Made by a program: the position numbers and the translations under genes. A DNA stretch of 63,114 nucleotides from an uncultured Oscillospiraceae bacterium (lineage in GTDB: Bacteria > Bacillota > Clostridia > Oscillospirales > Oscillospiraceae), in contig CAKTNN010000012.1 of assembly GCA_934589065.1 (NCBI GenBank), positions 1 to 63,114 on the forward strand. The letters are read 5' to 3'. The notes below the pieces were generated by a model, which did no database searches, had not been told where the DNA came from, and saw only the letters and a program-made list of their open reading frames with translations. The first letter of the stretch is position 1; every line of letters begins with the position of its first letter. Shown in pieces: positions 35,516 through 44,908 of the stretch.

Positions 35516-37903
35516 TTACATCTTTAACCGCAGACACAGTTTCAGCACATTTTTGGCGCAGCGCTGCATCTCCCCAAGGGTAATCCCGTTTTCTGCCCGG
35601 CAGGAATCCAGCAGGCTGCCGTCACCCTCCGGCTTTCCAAAGCCCGTGCCGCCGGGCATCAATACATCCACCTGGGCCCGCACCCGATAGGCGTCGTTGC
35701 GCAGTGCCGGGAAGTCGGGATCAACGCAGGACTGCATCCACCAGTCGGTGATGACCAGGCCGTCATAGCCCCATTCATCCCGGAGAATGTTGGTGACCAG
35801 CTCATACTGGTAGTGCCCCCATACACCGTTGATTTTATTGTAGGAGGACATGAGAGTCAGGGGCTTGGCCTCCTTAACGCAGATTTCAAAGCCCCGGAGA
35901 TAAATTTCCCGCAGAGCCCGTTGGGAAACCCGGGAATCGTTGTGGGCACGCTCCGTCTCCTGATTGTTGCAGGCAAAGTGCTTGGGGCAGGCACTGCGGC
36001 CTTTCACGGACTGAATACCCCGGATCATTGCGGCTGCCATTTTGCCGGAGAGCAGGGGATCTTCGGAATAGTATTCAAAATTCCGCCCGCACAGAAGATC
36101 CCGGTGGATATTCAGTCCCGGCCCAAGGAGAATATCCGAGCCCTTTTTCACCATTTCTTCCCCGAAAAGCTTCCCCAGGGCTTCCACAGCCTCCGGATCC
36201 CAGGCACTGGCAAGGGCCGTGCCGCAGGGCAGCAGGGGAGTATAGTAGCACACCCGAATGCCGGAGGGGCCGTCGGTGGTGATGACGGTGGGCACGCCCT
36301 TTTCCCGGAGGGAGCGGATGGTGCCGCCCAGCATACCGGCATTGCCCTTAGGGCCGAAGGGACTGTCCATTTCCCCTTCTCCTCGGGTAATGGCATCCAG
36401 CTCCAAGGGGGTCAGCTGAGCGACAAATTCGTCCAGTGTGGCTTTCCCCTGGGCAACGTCTCCCAAATGAATGCCCTTATCCCCGGTGAAGGGAACTTCC
36501 TGGGGCATTTTTGCAAGGATATCCCCTTTCCTGTGGGGGGTTACCCTGGGGGCAGGCTCGTAGTCCGGGACAAGCGTTCCGTGCTCCAGCCTGGGGTGCA
36601 GACGCTTAAATTCCGCAATCGGCGCCCCCTGGGGGCCCAGCTGACGCACAAGACGGAGGGCGTCTACCTCCTGGGTCAGCACCCTGACGGCGCTGCGTAC
36701 ATCCGTTCCCACATACAGGGCGTAAACGCCGGGCTCCAGCACATAGGCGTAGGGCTGCCCGGTGACTCCGGAATCATCGAAAGAGGCGAATTCCGGCAGC
36801 TCCAGCCGGAAGGAAAGGGCCTGCTGCTGCCCCGGCGCCAGGGTGCGGGTCTTTTGGAAGGCTGCCAGATTCCGCAGGGGCTTGCCCAGCTTGCCCTGGG
36901 GCGGCTGGCAGTATACCTGCACCACTTCTCTGCCGGGACGGGAGCCGGTATTGGTCACGGTCGTTTCTATGACCATGGTTTGCCCCTCCAGATGTCCCCG
37001 GCTTTCCAGGGAGAAGGTGGTGTAGTTCAGACCGAAGCCAAAGGGAAAGAGCACCTTGTCCGGGGCCAGGGTTTCGTAGTACCGATAGCCGACGTAAATG
37101 TCCTCCTGATAGGTATTGAAAGCAGGGCTGCCAAAGTTATTGTGGGTAGGGGTATCCTCGTAGTGGCAGGGCACGGTATCCGTCAGCTTGCCGCCGGGGG
37201 CGGCATCTCCGTAGAGCACGTCAATTACTGCATTCCCGGATTCCATGCCACCCTGGAAAGCGTACAAAACCGCCTGAATGGGGTAGTCCTGAATCCAGCT
37301 TAAATCGATGATGTTTCCGGCGTCAATCACCACCGCGGTGCGGCGGAAGCTCTGCGTAACCTGCTTTAATAGCTTCCGCTCGTCCTGCGTCAGGTAGTAG
37401 CCGCCTTCTGTGGCGCTGTTATCCATGCTTTCACCCATGGCCCGACCCAGAATCACCACGGCGGTTTCACTCTTTGCGGCGGCCTTCCGGATGGCGGCGG
37501 CACTCAGGGGCATTTCCGGGTGATTGGTAGGCCACTGGGCCCAGTCACACACCTCCGGCACGTGGCGGACGCACCATTTTTCGTAGCTTGCCGCCAGGTC
37601 AAGGTCATATACAATGTCTCCCCGCTGCCGTAGGGCAGCCATGGGGCTGACCAGGTAGGGCGGGTTGACATCGCCGCCGGAGCCGTAGCCTACATAGAAA
37701 TAGTCATTCTGCACCCGCCCAAAATAGGCAGCGGAGCTTGCCTTGTTCAGCGGCAGCAGATTTTCGTTTTTCAGCAGGACGATTCCCTCGCAGGCAGCCT
37801 TTCGGCAGGCGGCAGACATGGCTTCGTTCTGTTCCCGCTCACCCAGAACGGTTTTGTTCAGATCCTGGGCAAGTTCGTCTCGTCTGTTTTTTTTGGATTC
37901 CAT
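35516..37903 (-). CDS. Glycoside hydrolase family 3, circularly permuted beta-glucosidase
   Basis: 795 aa. The domain order is reversed compared with most GH3 enzymes: the alpha/beta GH3 C-domain comes first (about 35-260: KAACEGIVLLKNENLLPL, AVVILGRAMGES), then a fibronectin-III-like domain (about 290-400: TVTNTGSRPGREVVQVY), and the TIM-barrel nucleophile domain last (about 465-795: TDGPSGIR, CPKHFACNN, LVITDWWMQ with the nucleophile Asp720). Similar inverted GH3 enzymes are known from rumen Firmicutes. It has no signal peptide, so it probably cleaves imported beta-glucosides inside the cell. It is divergent from mgtC with its own promoter. Confidence 0.9.
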   Translation of the reverse strand: MESKKNRRDELAQDLNKTVLGEREQNEAMSAACRKAACEGIVLLKNENLLPLNKASSAAYFGRVQNDYFYVGYGSGGDVNPPYLVSPMAALRQRGDIVYDLDLAASYEKWCVRHVPEVCDWAQWPTNHPEMPLSAAAIRKAAAKSETAVVILGRAMGESMDNSATEGGYYLTQDERKLLKQVTQSFRRTAVVIDAGNIIDLSWIQDYPIQAVLYAFQGGMESGNAVIDVLYGDAAPGGKLTDTVPCHYEDTPTHNNFGSPAFNTYQEDIYVGYRYYETLAPDKVLFPFGFGLNYTTFSLESRGHLEGQTMVIETTVTNTGSRPGREVVQVYCQPPQGKLGKPLRNLAAFQKTRTLAPGQQQALSFRLELPEFASFDDSGVTGQPYAYVLEPGVYALYVGTDVRSAVRVLTQEVDALRLVRQLGPQGAPIAEFKRLHPRLEHGTLVPDYEPAPRVTPHRKGDILAKMPQEVPFTGDKGIHLGDVAQGKATLDEFVAQLTPLELDAITRGEGEMDSPFGPKGNAGMLGGTIRSLREKGVPTVITTDGPSGIRVCYYTPLLPCGTALASAWDPEAVEALGKLFGEEMVKKGSDILLGPGLNIHRDLLCGRNFEYYSEDPLLSGKMAAAMIRGIQSVKGRSACPKHFACNNQETERAHNDSRVSQRALREIYLRGFEICVKEAKPLTLMSSYNKINGVWGHYQYELVTNILRDEWGYDGLVITDWWMQSCVDPDFPALRNDAYRVRAQVDVLMPGGTGFGKPEGDGSLLDSCRAENGITLGEMQRCAKNVLKLCLRLKM

Positions 37904-37939
37904 GATATCTCTCCTTTGGGGTTTCTTTCAGATATTGTC

Positions 37940-37968
37940 ATTTTAGTAAAAATATGGTAGATTGTAAA
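37940..37968 (-). promoter_or_regulatory. Promoter of the permuted GH3 gene
   Basis: TTTACA (37968-37963), a 17-base spacer, then TAAAAT (37945-37940) on the minus strand. Confidence 0.65.
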
Positions 37969-38060
37969 TAGGGAATCGCTGAATAAATGGCCTGCAGCTA
38001 TATGACGGGGGCTTGCCCATTTCATCAGAGATGCCACAGACCTTTTTAGGAGGAGCCTCC

Positions 38061-38513
38061 ATGAAACAGGAGCTACTATACGTTTTGCGTATTTTGACGG
38101 CGGTTGCCTGTGGGGCACTGATCGGCTGGGAGCGGGAACGCCACGGCAAACGGGCAGGGCTGCGCACCCACATGATCATTGCCGCCAGCTCTGCGCTGAT
38201 GATGATCCTTTCCAAATACGGCTTTGCCGATGTGGCGGATACCATGGAGGTGGATGCCTCCCGGATTGCCGCCGGGGTGATTACCTCCATTGGCTTTTTG
38301 GGCATCGGCATCATCCGGGCGGACAGCAAAACCACCGTGGGCCTGAGCACCTCTGCAGGTCTGCTGGCAACGGTTGCCATTGGCCTGACCGTTGGGGCGG
38401 GGATGTATCTTGTATCCATCTTCACAACGGGGCTTATCGTCCTGCTGCAGCAGCTGACCCACAAGGATGAGAAAAAACCGGAGGAGACGCCGGAAAACGA
38501 GAAGTGTAAATAA
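38061..38513 (+). CDS. MgtC/SapB-family membrane protein
   Basis: 150 aa from the ATG at 38061 (AGGAGG); an upstream in-frame ATG lacks an RBS. About four hydrophobic helices, with the family motif ALIGWERERHGKRAGLRTH near the N-terminus and GFLGIGIIRADSKTTVGLSTSAGL in the middle. MgtC proteins are linked to Mg2+ limitation and to control of F-type ATPase or phosphate uptake; the C-terminal ACT-like domain of long MgtC forms is absent. It lies between two GH3 genes without evident functional link. Confidence 0.9.
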   Translation: MKQELLYVLRILTAVACGALIGWERERHGKRAGLRTHMIIAASSALMMILSKYGFADVADTMEVDASRIAAGVITSIGFLGIGIIRADSKTTVGLSTSAGLLATVAIGLTVGAGMYLVSIFTTGLIVLLQQLTHKDEKKPEETPENEKCK

Positions 38514-38548
38514 AAGCCTATTTCATAGGAAAAAACCTGCATAGAAAC

Positions 38549-38651
38549 AACTGCCATTGTAAGCTGGTTCTGCTCCTGGCGTGGCAATCCCTCTGCTTAT
38601 GAATCGAAGGATTGCCACGCTGGGAAATTTCACCATCTGACAATGACAGTT
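38549..38651. repeat. Nested palindromic repeat between mgtC and GH3
   Basis: The outer arms AACTGCCATTGT (38549-38560) and ACAATGACAGTT (38640-38651) pair with one mismatch; the inner arms GCGTGGCAATCC (38579-38590) and GGATTGCCACGC (38609-38620) pair perfectly. A T-run follows. It combines the two motifs of the element at 917-1036 and probably serves as a bidirectional terminator for the convergent genes. Confidence 0.72.
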
Positions 38652-38685
38652 TTTTAACGGATGGACAGCCCTGGAGGGCGTGGTT

Positions 38686-40770
38686 TTACCGAACCATCAG
38701 GGATCGCTTGCCTGTGAGCGCCTGGGTGCGGGCATCCGGCTGACCCAGTCCAACATAATAAACAGGCTCGCCCTGGACGATTCGCTCTCCACGATCATCT
38801 ACCACCAGCTGCGTTTTGGCATCGGGAGTCAGTTCCACCGTGACACGGCTCCCGGCCTTTACATTCACCCGGGAAAAGGCGCACAGCCGGGGGTTGCGGG
38901 GGGCCAGGGTGCTGCCTTCATTCTGTACATACACCTGCACCACTTCTTGAGTATCCCGACTTCCAGCGTTGATGAGGGTAGCCCGGATTGTCCCGTTTAC
39001 CAGCTGAGCACTTTCCACGGACACATCCCCGTAGGTCAGGCCGTAGCCAAAGGGGTACAGCGGTTCAAATTCCAGGTAGCGGTAGGTGCGTCCCTTCATG
39101 GAATAATCCTCAAAAGCGGGCATTTTTTCCAAATCCGCATTGTGGTAGAAGGTCACTGGCAGCTTGCCAGAGGGGGAAACGGTGCCAAAGAGAATGTCTG
39201 CTGCGGTTTTGCCGCCCTGAGCACCGGGATACCACAGCAGCAAAACACCGGCGCACTGGTCGGCAATGGCGGAAATATCGATGGAAGAGCCAGCCATCAG
39301 GCACAGAATTACGGGCTTTCCTGTGGCAACCACGGTCTGTGCCAGCTTCCGCTGGGATTCCGGCAGCAGCAGGCTCAGCTTGTCTCCGGAGGCATCGGCG
39401 TTTCCGGTATCTCCCTCTTCCCCCTCCAGAGTTTCATCCAGACCCAGAACCAATATGGTAACATCTGCCAGCTCCGTTACGGTGACGGCTTCGGCAAGAC
39501 GGTCATCTGCCTTGCCCAGATTTTCCACCCGATCCTTAAATAGGTGGCAGCCCTGGGAGTAGAGCACCCGTACATCATCGCCCACCGCATCCTGGATGCC
39601 TTCCAGCACGGTGGTGTAGCGGCTGGCAGTTCCGTGGTAATTGCCAATCAGAGCAACCCGGCTGTCTGCATTAGGGCCAACCACGGCAATGGTTTTCAGG
39701 GCCTTCCGGTCAAGGGGGAGAATGCCGTTGTTTTTCAGCAGCACGCAGCCCTTTTCCGCAGCCTCCCGGGCACTTGCCAGGTGCTCCTTGCTTTCAATCA
39801 CGCTGTAGGGAATCTGATCAAACTGGGTTTGCTGACCGTCCATGATCCCCAGCAGGTAACGGGTGGTGAACAGCCGCACAGCACTCCGGCGAATTTCCTC
39901 CTCCGTCACCAGCCCCTGGTGCAGGGCGGTGATCAGGCAGCGGTAGGTACAGCCGCAGTTCAGGTCACACCCGGCCTTCAAAGCCATGGCGGTGGACTCG
40001 GCAGGGGTATCGGTGACATGGTGGTTTTCGTGGAAATCCCGCACTGCCCAGCAGTCGGAAACCACATGGCCCTGGAAGCCCCATTCCTCCCGGAGAATGT
40101 CCTTCAGCAGTTCCGTGCTGCCGTTGCAGGGCGCGCCGTTCACGGCGTTATAAGCGCCCATAACGGATTCTACATTTGCTTCCTTTACGGCAGCCTCAAA
40201 AGCGGGAAGATAGGTATCCTCCATATCCTTGCGGCTAATTTCCACATTAAAGCTATGGCGCTGGGCCTCCGGCCCGGAATGCACCGCAAAGTGCTTGGCG
40301 CAGGCAGCGCTCTTTAGGTATTCTCCGTCTCCCTGGAGGCCATGGATATAGGCCTTGCCCAGTTGAGTGGTGAGGTAGGGATCCTCCCCGTAGGTTTCGT
40401 GACCGCGACCCCAGCGGGGATCACGGAAAATGTTGATGTTGGGACTCCAGAAGGTCAGCCCATGGTAGATGTCTCGGTCGCCCTTGGGGGCAAGAGCATT
40501 GTATTTTGCCCGTCCCTCGGTGGCAGCTACGTCACCCAGACGGCGGATAAGGTCATCATCAAAGGTGGCAGCCATGGCAATGGCCTGGGGAAAGGAGGTG
40601 GCTGTGCCTCCACGGGCAACTCCGTGGAGCGCTTCGTTCCACCAATTGTATTCCGGTACCCCCAGCCGGGGAATGGCAGGGGCGTCATACCGCAGCTGGC
40701 TGGCAGCCTCCAGAACATCCATCTGAGCAACCAGTGCCTCAGCCTTCTTTTTTGCTTCTGCTCGATTCAT
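38686..40770 (-). CDS. Glycoside hydrolase family 3, xylosidase/beta-glucosidase type
   Basis: 694 aa in the normal GH3 order. The barrel (1-310) has YNWWNEALHGVAR, FWSPNINIFRDPRWGRGHETYGEDPYL (shown as two motifs: SPNINIFRDPRWGRG and ETYGEDP), CAKHFAVHSGPE and VVSDCWAV with nucleophile Asp239. The C-domain (about 330-545) and an FnIII-like domain (about 585-660) follow. The N-terminal signatures resemble 1,4-beta-xylosidases, but GH3 specificity overlaps beta-glucosidase. It has no signal peptide. It overlaps the DUF624 gene by 32 bases and is last in the sugar importer operon. Confidence 0.92.
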   Translation of the reverse strand: MNRAEAKKKAEALVAQMDVLEAASQLRYDAPAIPRLGVPEYNWWNEALHGVARGGTATSFPQAIAMAATFDDDLIRRLGDVAATEGRAKYNALAPKGDRDIYHGLTFWSPNINIFRDPRWGRGHETYGEDPYLTTQLGKAYIHGLQGDGEYLKSAACAKHFAVHSGPEAQRHSFNVEISRKDMEDTYLPAFEAAVKEANVESVMGAYNAVNGAPCNGSTELLKDILREEWGFQGHVVSDCWAVRDFHENHHVTDTPAESTAMALKAGCDLNCGCTYRCLITALHQGLVTEEEIRRSAVRLFTTRYLLGIMDGQQTQFDQIPYSVIESKEHLASAREAAEKGCVLLKNNGILPLDRKALKTIAVVGPNADSRVALIGNYHGTASRYTTVLEGIQDAVGDDVRVLYSQGCHLFKDRVENLGKADDRLAEAVTVTELADVTILVLGLDETLEGEEGDTGNADASGDKLSLLLPESQRKLAQTVVATGKPVILCLMAGSSIDISAIADQCAGVLLLWYPGAQGGKTAADILFGTVSPSGKLPVTFYHNADLEKMPAFEDYSMKGRTYRYLEFEPLYPFGYGLTYGDVSVESAQLVNGTIRATLINAGSRDTQEVVQVYVQNEGSTLAPRNPRLCAFSRVNVKAGSRVTVELTPDAKTQLVVDDRGERIVQGEPVYYVGLGQPDARTQALTGKRSLMVR

Positions 40771-41425
40771 AAGTTTCCTCCGTTTTTTTTAGGCTTGGGT
40801 CAAAAATACCAAAAATATGCAGGATGATCTTTCCGGAGATCCAGGCTGGGAAGGAAAAACCCCACATAACAAACAGCGAGCCCAGAGTGAGCACCACGTC
40901 CAGCCGCACCAGTACGCAGAATGCCGCCAGTGCACCCCAAACAAGCCAAGTGAGCAGCATCCAGCCCGGGGCACAAAAGGCCATTGCAAAGGCGTTTTTG
41001 ATGATATTGCCCAATGTATTGCGGTAGTAAGACTGAATGGGCAGAGCCAGACTGAGCAGCACTCCGATCACGGCGCACAGCACAATGGATATTGACAGAT
41101 AAACGGTGCGTACGGTGCCTGTAAAGGTGGCGGCAAATTTCCAATCCACATACACCACCACCGCCAGAGCCAGGGATATGAGCCACAGGGCGGTTGCCTG
41201 CAAAAAATTCTCCTTAAAGGAGTGAAAATATGTCTTCAGTATCGGGACATCTCCCTCCCGGATATACCGAAGCAGCACAGCATAGGCTGCGCTGCTTGCG
41301 GCGCCGACGGTGACAATGGGCAGTGACGTAAACAGCCACAGCAGATTCACCGCTAATAGATCTCCCAGAAACCGAAGTCCGTTGACCAGCTTTGCCAGCA
41401 GCGGATACTTGGTTTCCCATCTCAT
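40739..41425 (-). CDS. DUF624 (YesL-like) membrane protein
   Basis: 228 aa with about five hydrophobic helices and the family pattern NLLWLFTSLPIVTVGAASSA in the first helix region. YesL-like proteins accompany sugar ABC importers in Firmicutes; their function is unknown. It overlaps the upstream permease by 4 bases (ATGA) and the downstream GH3 gene by 32 bases, so all three are translationally linked. Confidence 0.85.
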   Translation of the reverse strand: MRWETKYPLLAKLVNGLRFLGDLLAVNLLWLFTSLPIVTVGAASSAAYAVLLRYIREGDVPILKTYFHSFKENFLQATALWLISLALAVVVYVDWKFAATFTGTVRTVYLSISIVLCAVIGVLLSLALPIQSYYRNTLGNIIKNAFAMAFCAPGWMLLTWLVWGALAAFCVLVRLDVVLTLGSLFVMWGFSFPAWISGKIILHIFGIFDPSLKKTEETYESSRSKKEG

Positions 41426-42273
41426 CCTTTCACGCCACCCAATGCAACACCTGCAATGATATACTTGGACAGGGCAAAATAGATGATAAACAGGGGTAGA
41501 ACCGTCAGAGTCAGGCCCAGATAAACGGCGCCGTACTCGACCTTGTAGATGTCACCCTTCAGCTGAGAAACCATGATGGGCATGGTGTACAGCTCGTTCT
41601 TAGTAAGCAGTATGCTGGGCAGGAACAGCTGATTCCAGCTATTGACAAAGCAGAAGATTGCCTGGGTAGCCATGGCGGGTTTCATAATGGGCATGGCGAT
41701 CTGATTAAAGGTGCGGAATTCCTTAGAGCCGTCAATTCGGGCGGAATCCAGCAGCTCCAGAGGAAGGCTCGCCAGCATAAACTGACGCATAAAGAACACC
41801 GAGGAGGGCGCCGCTATGGCGGGGATGATCAGCGCCAGCAGGTTGTTGGTCATGCCGATCTTGTACATGAACTGATAGGTGCCGATGGAGGTTACCGTGG
41901 GGGGGATCATCATGACGCATAGGATAAGGGTCAGAAATGCATTCCGCAGCTTCCAGCGGTAAGCAACCAGAGCGTAGGCTGTCAGGGTGGAGAAGTAAAC
42001 GGTGCAGATGGTCGCGCCGGAGGAGATGATGAAGGAGTTCATAAAGCCCCGTCCGGGATTAAAGGTCTTGCCGCCGAAAACGGCCCAGTTCTGCAGTAGA
42101 TACTTGGAAGGAATCAGAGAAACCGCATGGGTCTGAATCTGGGGCGTATTCCGGGTGGAGTTGATGATCATGATTACGAAGGGGAATAGGCTCAGAATAG
42201 TTAGGAAAATCAGGACAATGTAGATGAGCGTCCGCACAACGGGATTTTGTTTACGGCTATGTAATCTGGACAT
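41422..42273 (-). CDS. Carbohydrate ABC permease, MalG type
   Basis: 283 aa with six membrane helices. The EAA loop is LLDSARIDGSKEFRTFNQIAMP (ELLDSARIDG, then IAMPIMKPA), followed by the usual SWNQLFLPSILL segment. It pairs with the MalF-type permease upstream. RBS GAGGAGG, 14 bases after the partner's stop. Confidence 0.95.
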   Translation of the reverse strand: MSRLHSRKQNPVVRTLIYIVLIFLTILSLFPFVIMIINSTRNTPQIQTHAVSLIPSKYLLQNWAVFGGKTFNPGRGFMNSFIISSGATICTVYFSTLTAYALVAYRWKLRNAFLTLILCVMMIPPTVTSIGTYQFMYKIGMTNNLLALIIPAIAAPSSVFFMRQFMLASLPLELLDSARIDGSKEFRTFNQIAMPIMKPAMATQAIFCFVNSWNQLFLPSILLTKNELYTMPIMVSQLKGDIYKVEYGAVYLGLTLTVLPLFIIYFALSKYIIAGVALGGVKG

Positions 42274-42287
42274 AAAATAGCCTCCTC

Positions 42288-43199
42288 TCAGTCTTTATCC
42301 CGCATCATGTAGAACACAATGCCAGAGAAAACGGCAATGATCAGGAACAGAATCATGGACGCTGCGGCGGCACGGTTGTACATATAGCTGCCGGCGAAAG
42401 CCTGATCGTAAATATACACGCTGACGGTAGTGGTGGCACGATTGGGGCCGCCTGCCAGATACATCTTAGGAATATCATACATGCTCAAGCCGCCGATCAT
42501 GGAGGTGATCAGGGTGTAGATCATGATGGTTTTCAGATTGGGAATGGTAATCTGCCAGAACATCTGCCAGTTGTTTGCGCCGTCAATGTCGGCGGCCTCA
42601 AAGATTTCAGGATTGATGCCCAAAACACCGGAAACCAGGATGATCATGGTGTAGCCATACCACATCCAGAACTGGATAAAGGAAACGGTGAGCCGGGCAG
42701 CCGTCTGGCTGACCTGGAAATTAAAGGATTTGTCCAGAATACCCCAGGAAACCAGCAAATCGTTGACAGGGCCGTTGGGGTAAGCAAACAGGGCGTTGTA
42801 CAGAATAGCCACGGTTGCGGCGGTGATGATGTTGGGCATATAGAGGACAACCTTGAAGAAGCCCTGGCCCTTAATCTGGTTGCGGCGGCTGGTAAACCAG
42901 GCGGTCAGCAGCAGCGCCAGACACATCTGGGGAATAAAGTTGACAATCCACAGCACTACGGTATTTTTCAGTGCCAGACGGAAGGTGTCACTGGCGAGAA
43001 CGATCTTAAAGTTCCGGAAAATGTCCTCTTTCAGAAAGTGCCAGGTGGTGTTGCCCAAGCCCTTGCAGTCGGTAAAGCCCAAAATGGCAGTGTTGATTGT
43101 GGGGTACAGGTGGAAGATCAGAAAGACTACGATAAAAGGAATGCTAAATAGATAGCCATACTTTGCGTAGCTAAAGCCGTGTTTTTTTGTGTTTTCCAT
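42288..43199 (-). CDS. Carbohydrate ABC permease, MalF type
   Basis: 303 aa from the ATG at 43199 (AAGGAG, 10-base spacing); a longer frame runs through hairpin DNA and is not used. Six membrane helices, with the EAA loop EIFEAADIDGANNWQMFWQI. No ATPase gene is in this operon, so a shared MsmX/MsiK-like ATPase encoded elsewhere is expected. Confidence 0.95.
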   Translation of the reverse strand: MENTKKHGFSYAKYGYLFSIPFIVVFLIFHLYPTINTAILGFTDCKGLGNTTWHFLKEDIFRNFKIVLASDTFRLALKNTVVLWIVNFIPQMCLALLLTAWFTSRRNQIKGQGFFKVVLYMPNIITAATVAILYNALFAYPNGPVNDLLVSWGILDKSFNFQVSQTAARLTVSFIQFWMWYGYTMIILVSGVLGINPEIFEAADIDGANNWQMFWQITIPNLKTIMIYTLITSMIGGLSMYDIPKMYLAGGPNRATTTVSVYIYDQAFAGSYMYNRAAAASMILFLIIAVFSGIVFYMMRDKD

Positions 43200-43237
43200 G
43201 GTTCTTGCGCTCCTTGGATTGGATTTTGCTCCGCCCA

Positions 43238-43289
43238 CCGGATAGGAAAAAAAGACCGGCACGTGATCCGATCTGCTTTTCCTATCCGG
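43238..43289 (-). repeat. 13-bp inverted repeat in the binding protein-permease gap
   Basis: CCGGATAGGAAAA (43238-43250) and TTTTCCTATCCGG (43277-43289) are perfect complements with 26 bases between. It lies downstream of the hairpin at 43320 and upstream of the permease RBS. Confidence 0.65.
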
Positions 43290-43319
43290 CACCCGGATTC
43301 AGGCCTGTTATCCTAAAAA

Positions 43320-43345
43320 GGGGGGATAGCGGCTGCTATCCCCCC
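43320..43345 (-). terminator. Attenuator between sugar-binding protein and permease genes
   Basis: GGGGGGATAGC and its exact complement flank a 4-base loop; CCTTTTTAGG follows on the minus strand. It is a true terminator shape inside the operon. Confidence 0.82.
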
Positions 43346-43377
43346 GCAAGGTGTGGATACCGGTAGAAACTCTTCTC

Positions 43378-44793
43378 TTACTTCACGATGATGTCCAGCT
43401 TGTCGCCGACAGCGGTCTTGAAGGAAGCAATGGCTTCGTCACGGGACATGGTGCCGGCAGTGTAAGCACGGACGGCCTCACGCCATGCAGTGTTGATGGT
43501 TTCGTCGTACTGGGTCAGGTTCTTGCCGTTGGCGTACTGGTTGGCGGGAACGAACACGTCAAACATATTCTGACCTGCCAGGAAGTCCATTTCGCCATTG
43601 GAGGCTGCCATAACAGTACCGGAAGCAACGGCGTCCTTGGTACCGCCAGGGCCGTTCAGAGTGCCGTTTGCCCATGCGTACTGCAGGGAGTTCTCATCGC
43701 AATCCAGAGTGATCCACTTGATGATGTCAGCGACAACCTGCTGCTTCTCAGTGCCAAGGCAGGTCTTGCCGGCCAGAACCCAAGTGCCGCCCCAGAAGAA
43801 GCCGATGTTGGGAGCGCATACACCCCAGTCACCAGCGGAGGAGTTGTCGCCTTCACCAGCATTGGGAGCGATGGTATAGTTGATCAGCCATGCGGGGCCA
43901 TAGAAGCCAAACACGCCGCCGTCCTTCTTCATGTCAGCGAACCAGCCTTCCTGCCAGTCCACGGTGTCATGATGGTAACCGTTGTCCATGAGCTTCTTGG
44001 ACAGATCCAGGAACTCTTCACGCTTGGGGTCGATGTTCAGAGCGCCGTCAACAATCCAGCCCGTGGGGGAGGAGTTTTCAACAGCGTGCCAGATGTCGCC
44101 GTCGCCGGAAACAATGGCGTAGCCCTTGGCCTTCAGTTCAGCGGCTGCTTCAAAGAACTTATCCCAGCTGTTGCTGCCGGCGCCGATCTTCTCAGCGACG
44201 ACTGCGGGATCGTCAGAACCGAAAACTTCCTTAGCAATGGAGCGGCGGTAGATGAAAGCGCCACCGGTTGCCTGATAGCCCAGGCCTACCAGCTTGCCGT
44301 CGGAGGGACGGGTGCCGATATCGATGGTGTACTGAGCGATGTCAGCGGCCTTGGTAGCGGATGCAACGTCAATGCCCAGATCCTCGTAGGAGGCTGCGAA
44401 CTCAGCGGCATCGCCCTGGCAATACTTCAGAACGAATGCGGACTCGGCACAGTAGATGTCGGGAGCGTCAGCGCCGCCGGCCTGCAGAGCCTGATCCAGA
44501 GCGGGCTGGTACAGACCATCGGTGGTGGCGGTGATGGTGGTGTTCACGTCAAACTTGGCAGCTACATCGGGATGTGCTTCCATGTACTTGGCGATCATAC
44601 CGGGAACTTCATCGGTGAAGGACATGACATTGATGGTGATCTTGCTGCCGTCTGCTGCGGGGGCATCGGCCTTGGGAGCCTCAGTAGCGGCGGGGGCGGC
44701 CTGAGTGGTATCAGCGGGAGCGCTATTGCCGGAGCAGGCGCACAGACCGAAAACCATTACACAAGCCAGGAGCATTGCGAGCAGTTTCTTCAT
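43378..44793 (-). CDS. Sugar ABC substrate-binding lipoprotein 1
   Basis: 471 aa from the ATG at 44793 (GGAGG, 9-base spacing); the ATG at 44802 abuts the RBS. Lipoprotein signal MKKLLAMLLACVMVFGLCAC, then an Ala/Pro/Thr linker (about 22-50) and a type-1 extracellular sugar-binding domain. It is paralogous to the protein at 48195: shared IYRRSIAK, FYGPAW/YFGPAW and the FFWGGTW/HFWGGTW segment. The ligand is probably a beta-glucoside or cello-oligosaccharide, judged from the neighbouring GH3 and GH94 genes. Confidence 0.92.
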   Translation of the reverse strand: MKKLLAMLLACVMVFGLCACSGNSAPADTTQAAPAATEAPKADAPAADGSKITINVMSFTDEVPGMIAKYMEAHPDVAAKFDVNTTITATTDGLYQPALDQALQAGGADAPDIYCAESAFVLKYCQGDAAEFAASYEDLGIDVASATKAADIAQYTIDIGTRPSDGKLVGLGYQATGGAFIYRRSIAKEVFGSDDPAVVAEKIGAGSNSWDKFFEAAAELKAKGYAIVSGDGDIWHAVENSSPTGWIVDGALNIDPKREEFLDLSKKLMDNGYHHDTVDWQEGWFADMKKDGGVFGFYGPAWLINYTIAPNAGEGDNSSAGDWGVCAPNIGFFWGGTWVLAGKTCLGTEKQQVVADIIKWITLDCDENSLQYAWANGTLNGPGGTKDAVASGTVMAASNGEMDFLAGQNMFDVFVPANQYANGKNLTQYDETINTAWREAVRAYTAGTMSRDEAIASFKTAVGDKLDIIVK

Positions 44794-44908
44794 TTGGTTC
44801 ATCCTCCGTTTTTAAATATACCGAACGCTTGACAGCGCTTAGTACAAGTGATTCCGGTCAAATGACCGTGCCTTTGGAAGAGAGGGGAAGCCGGGACTGC
44901 GGTTTCCT

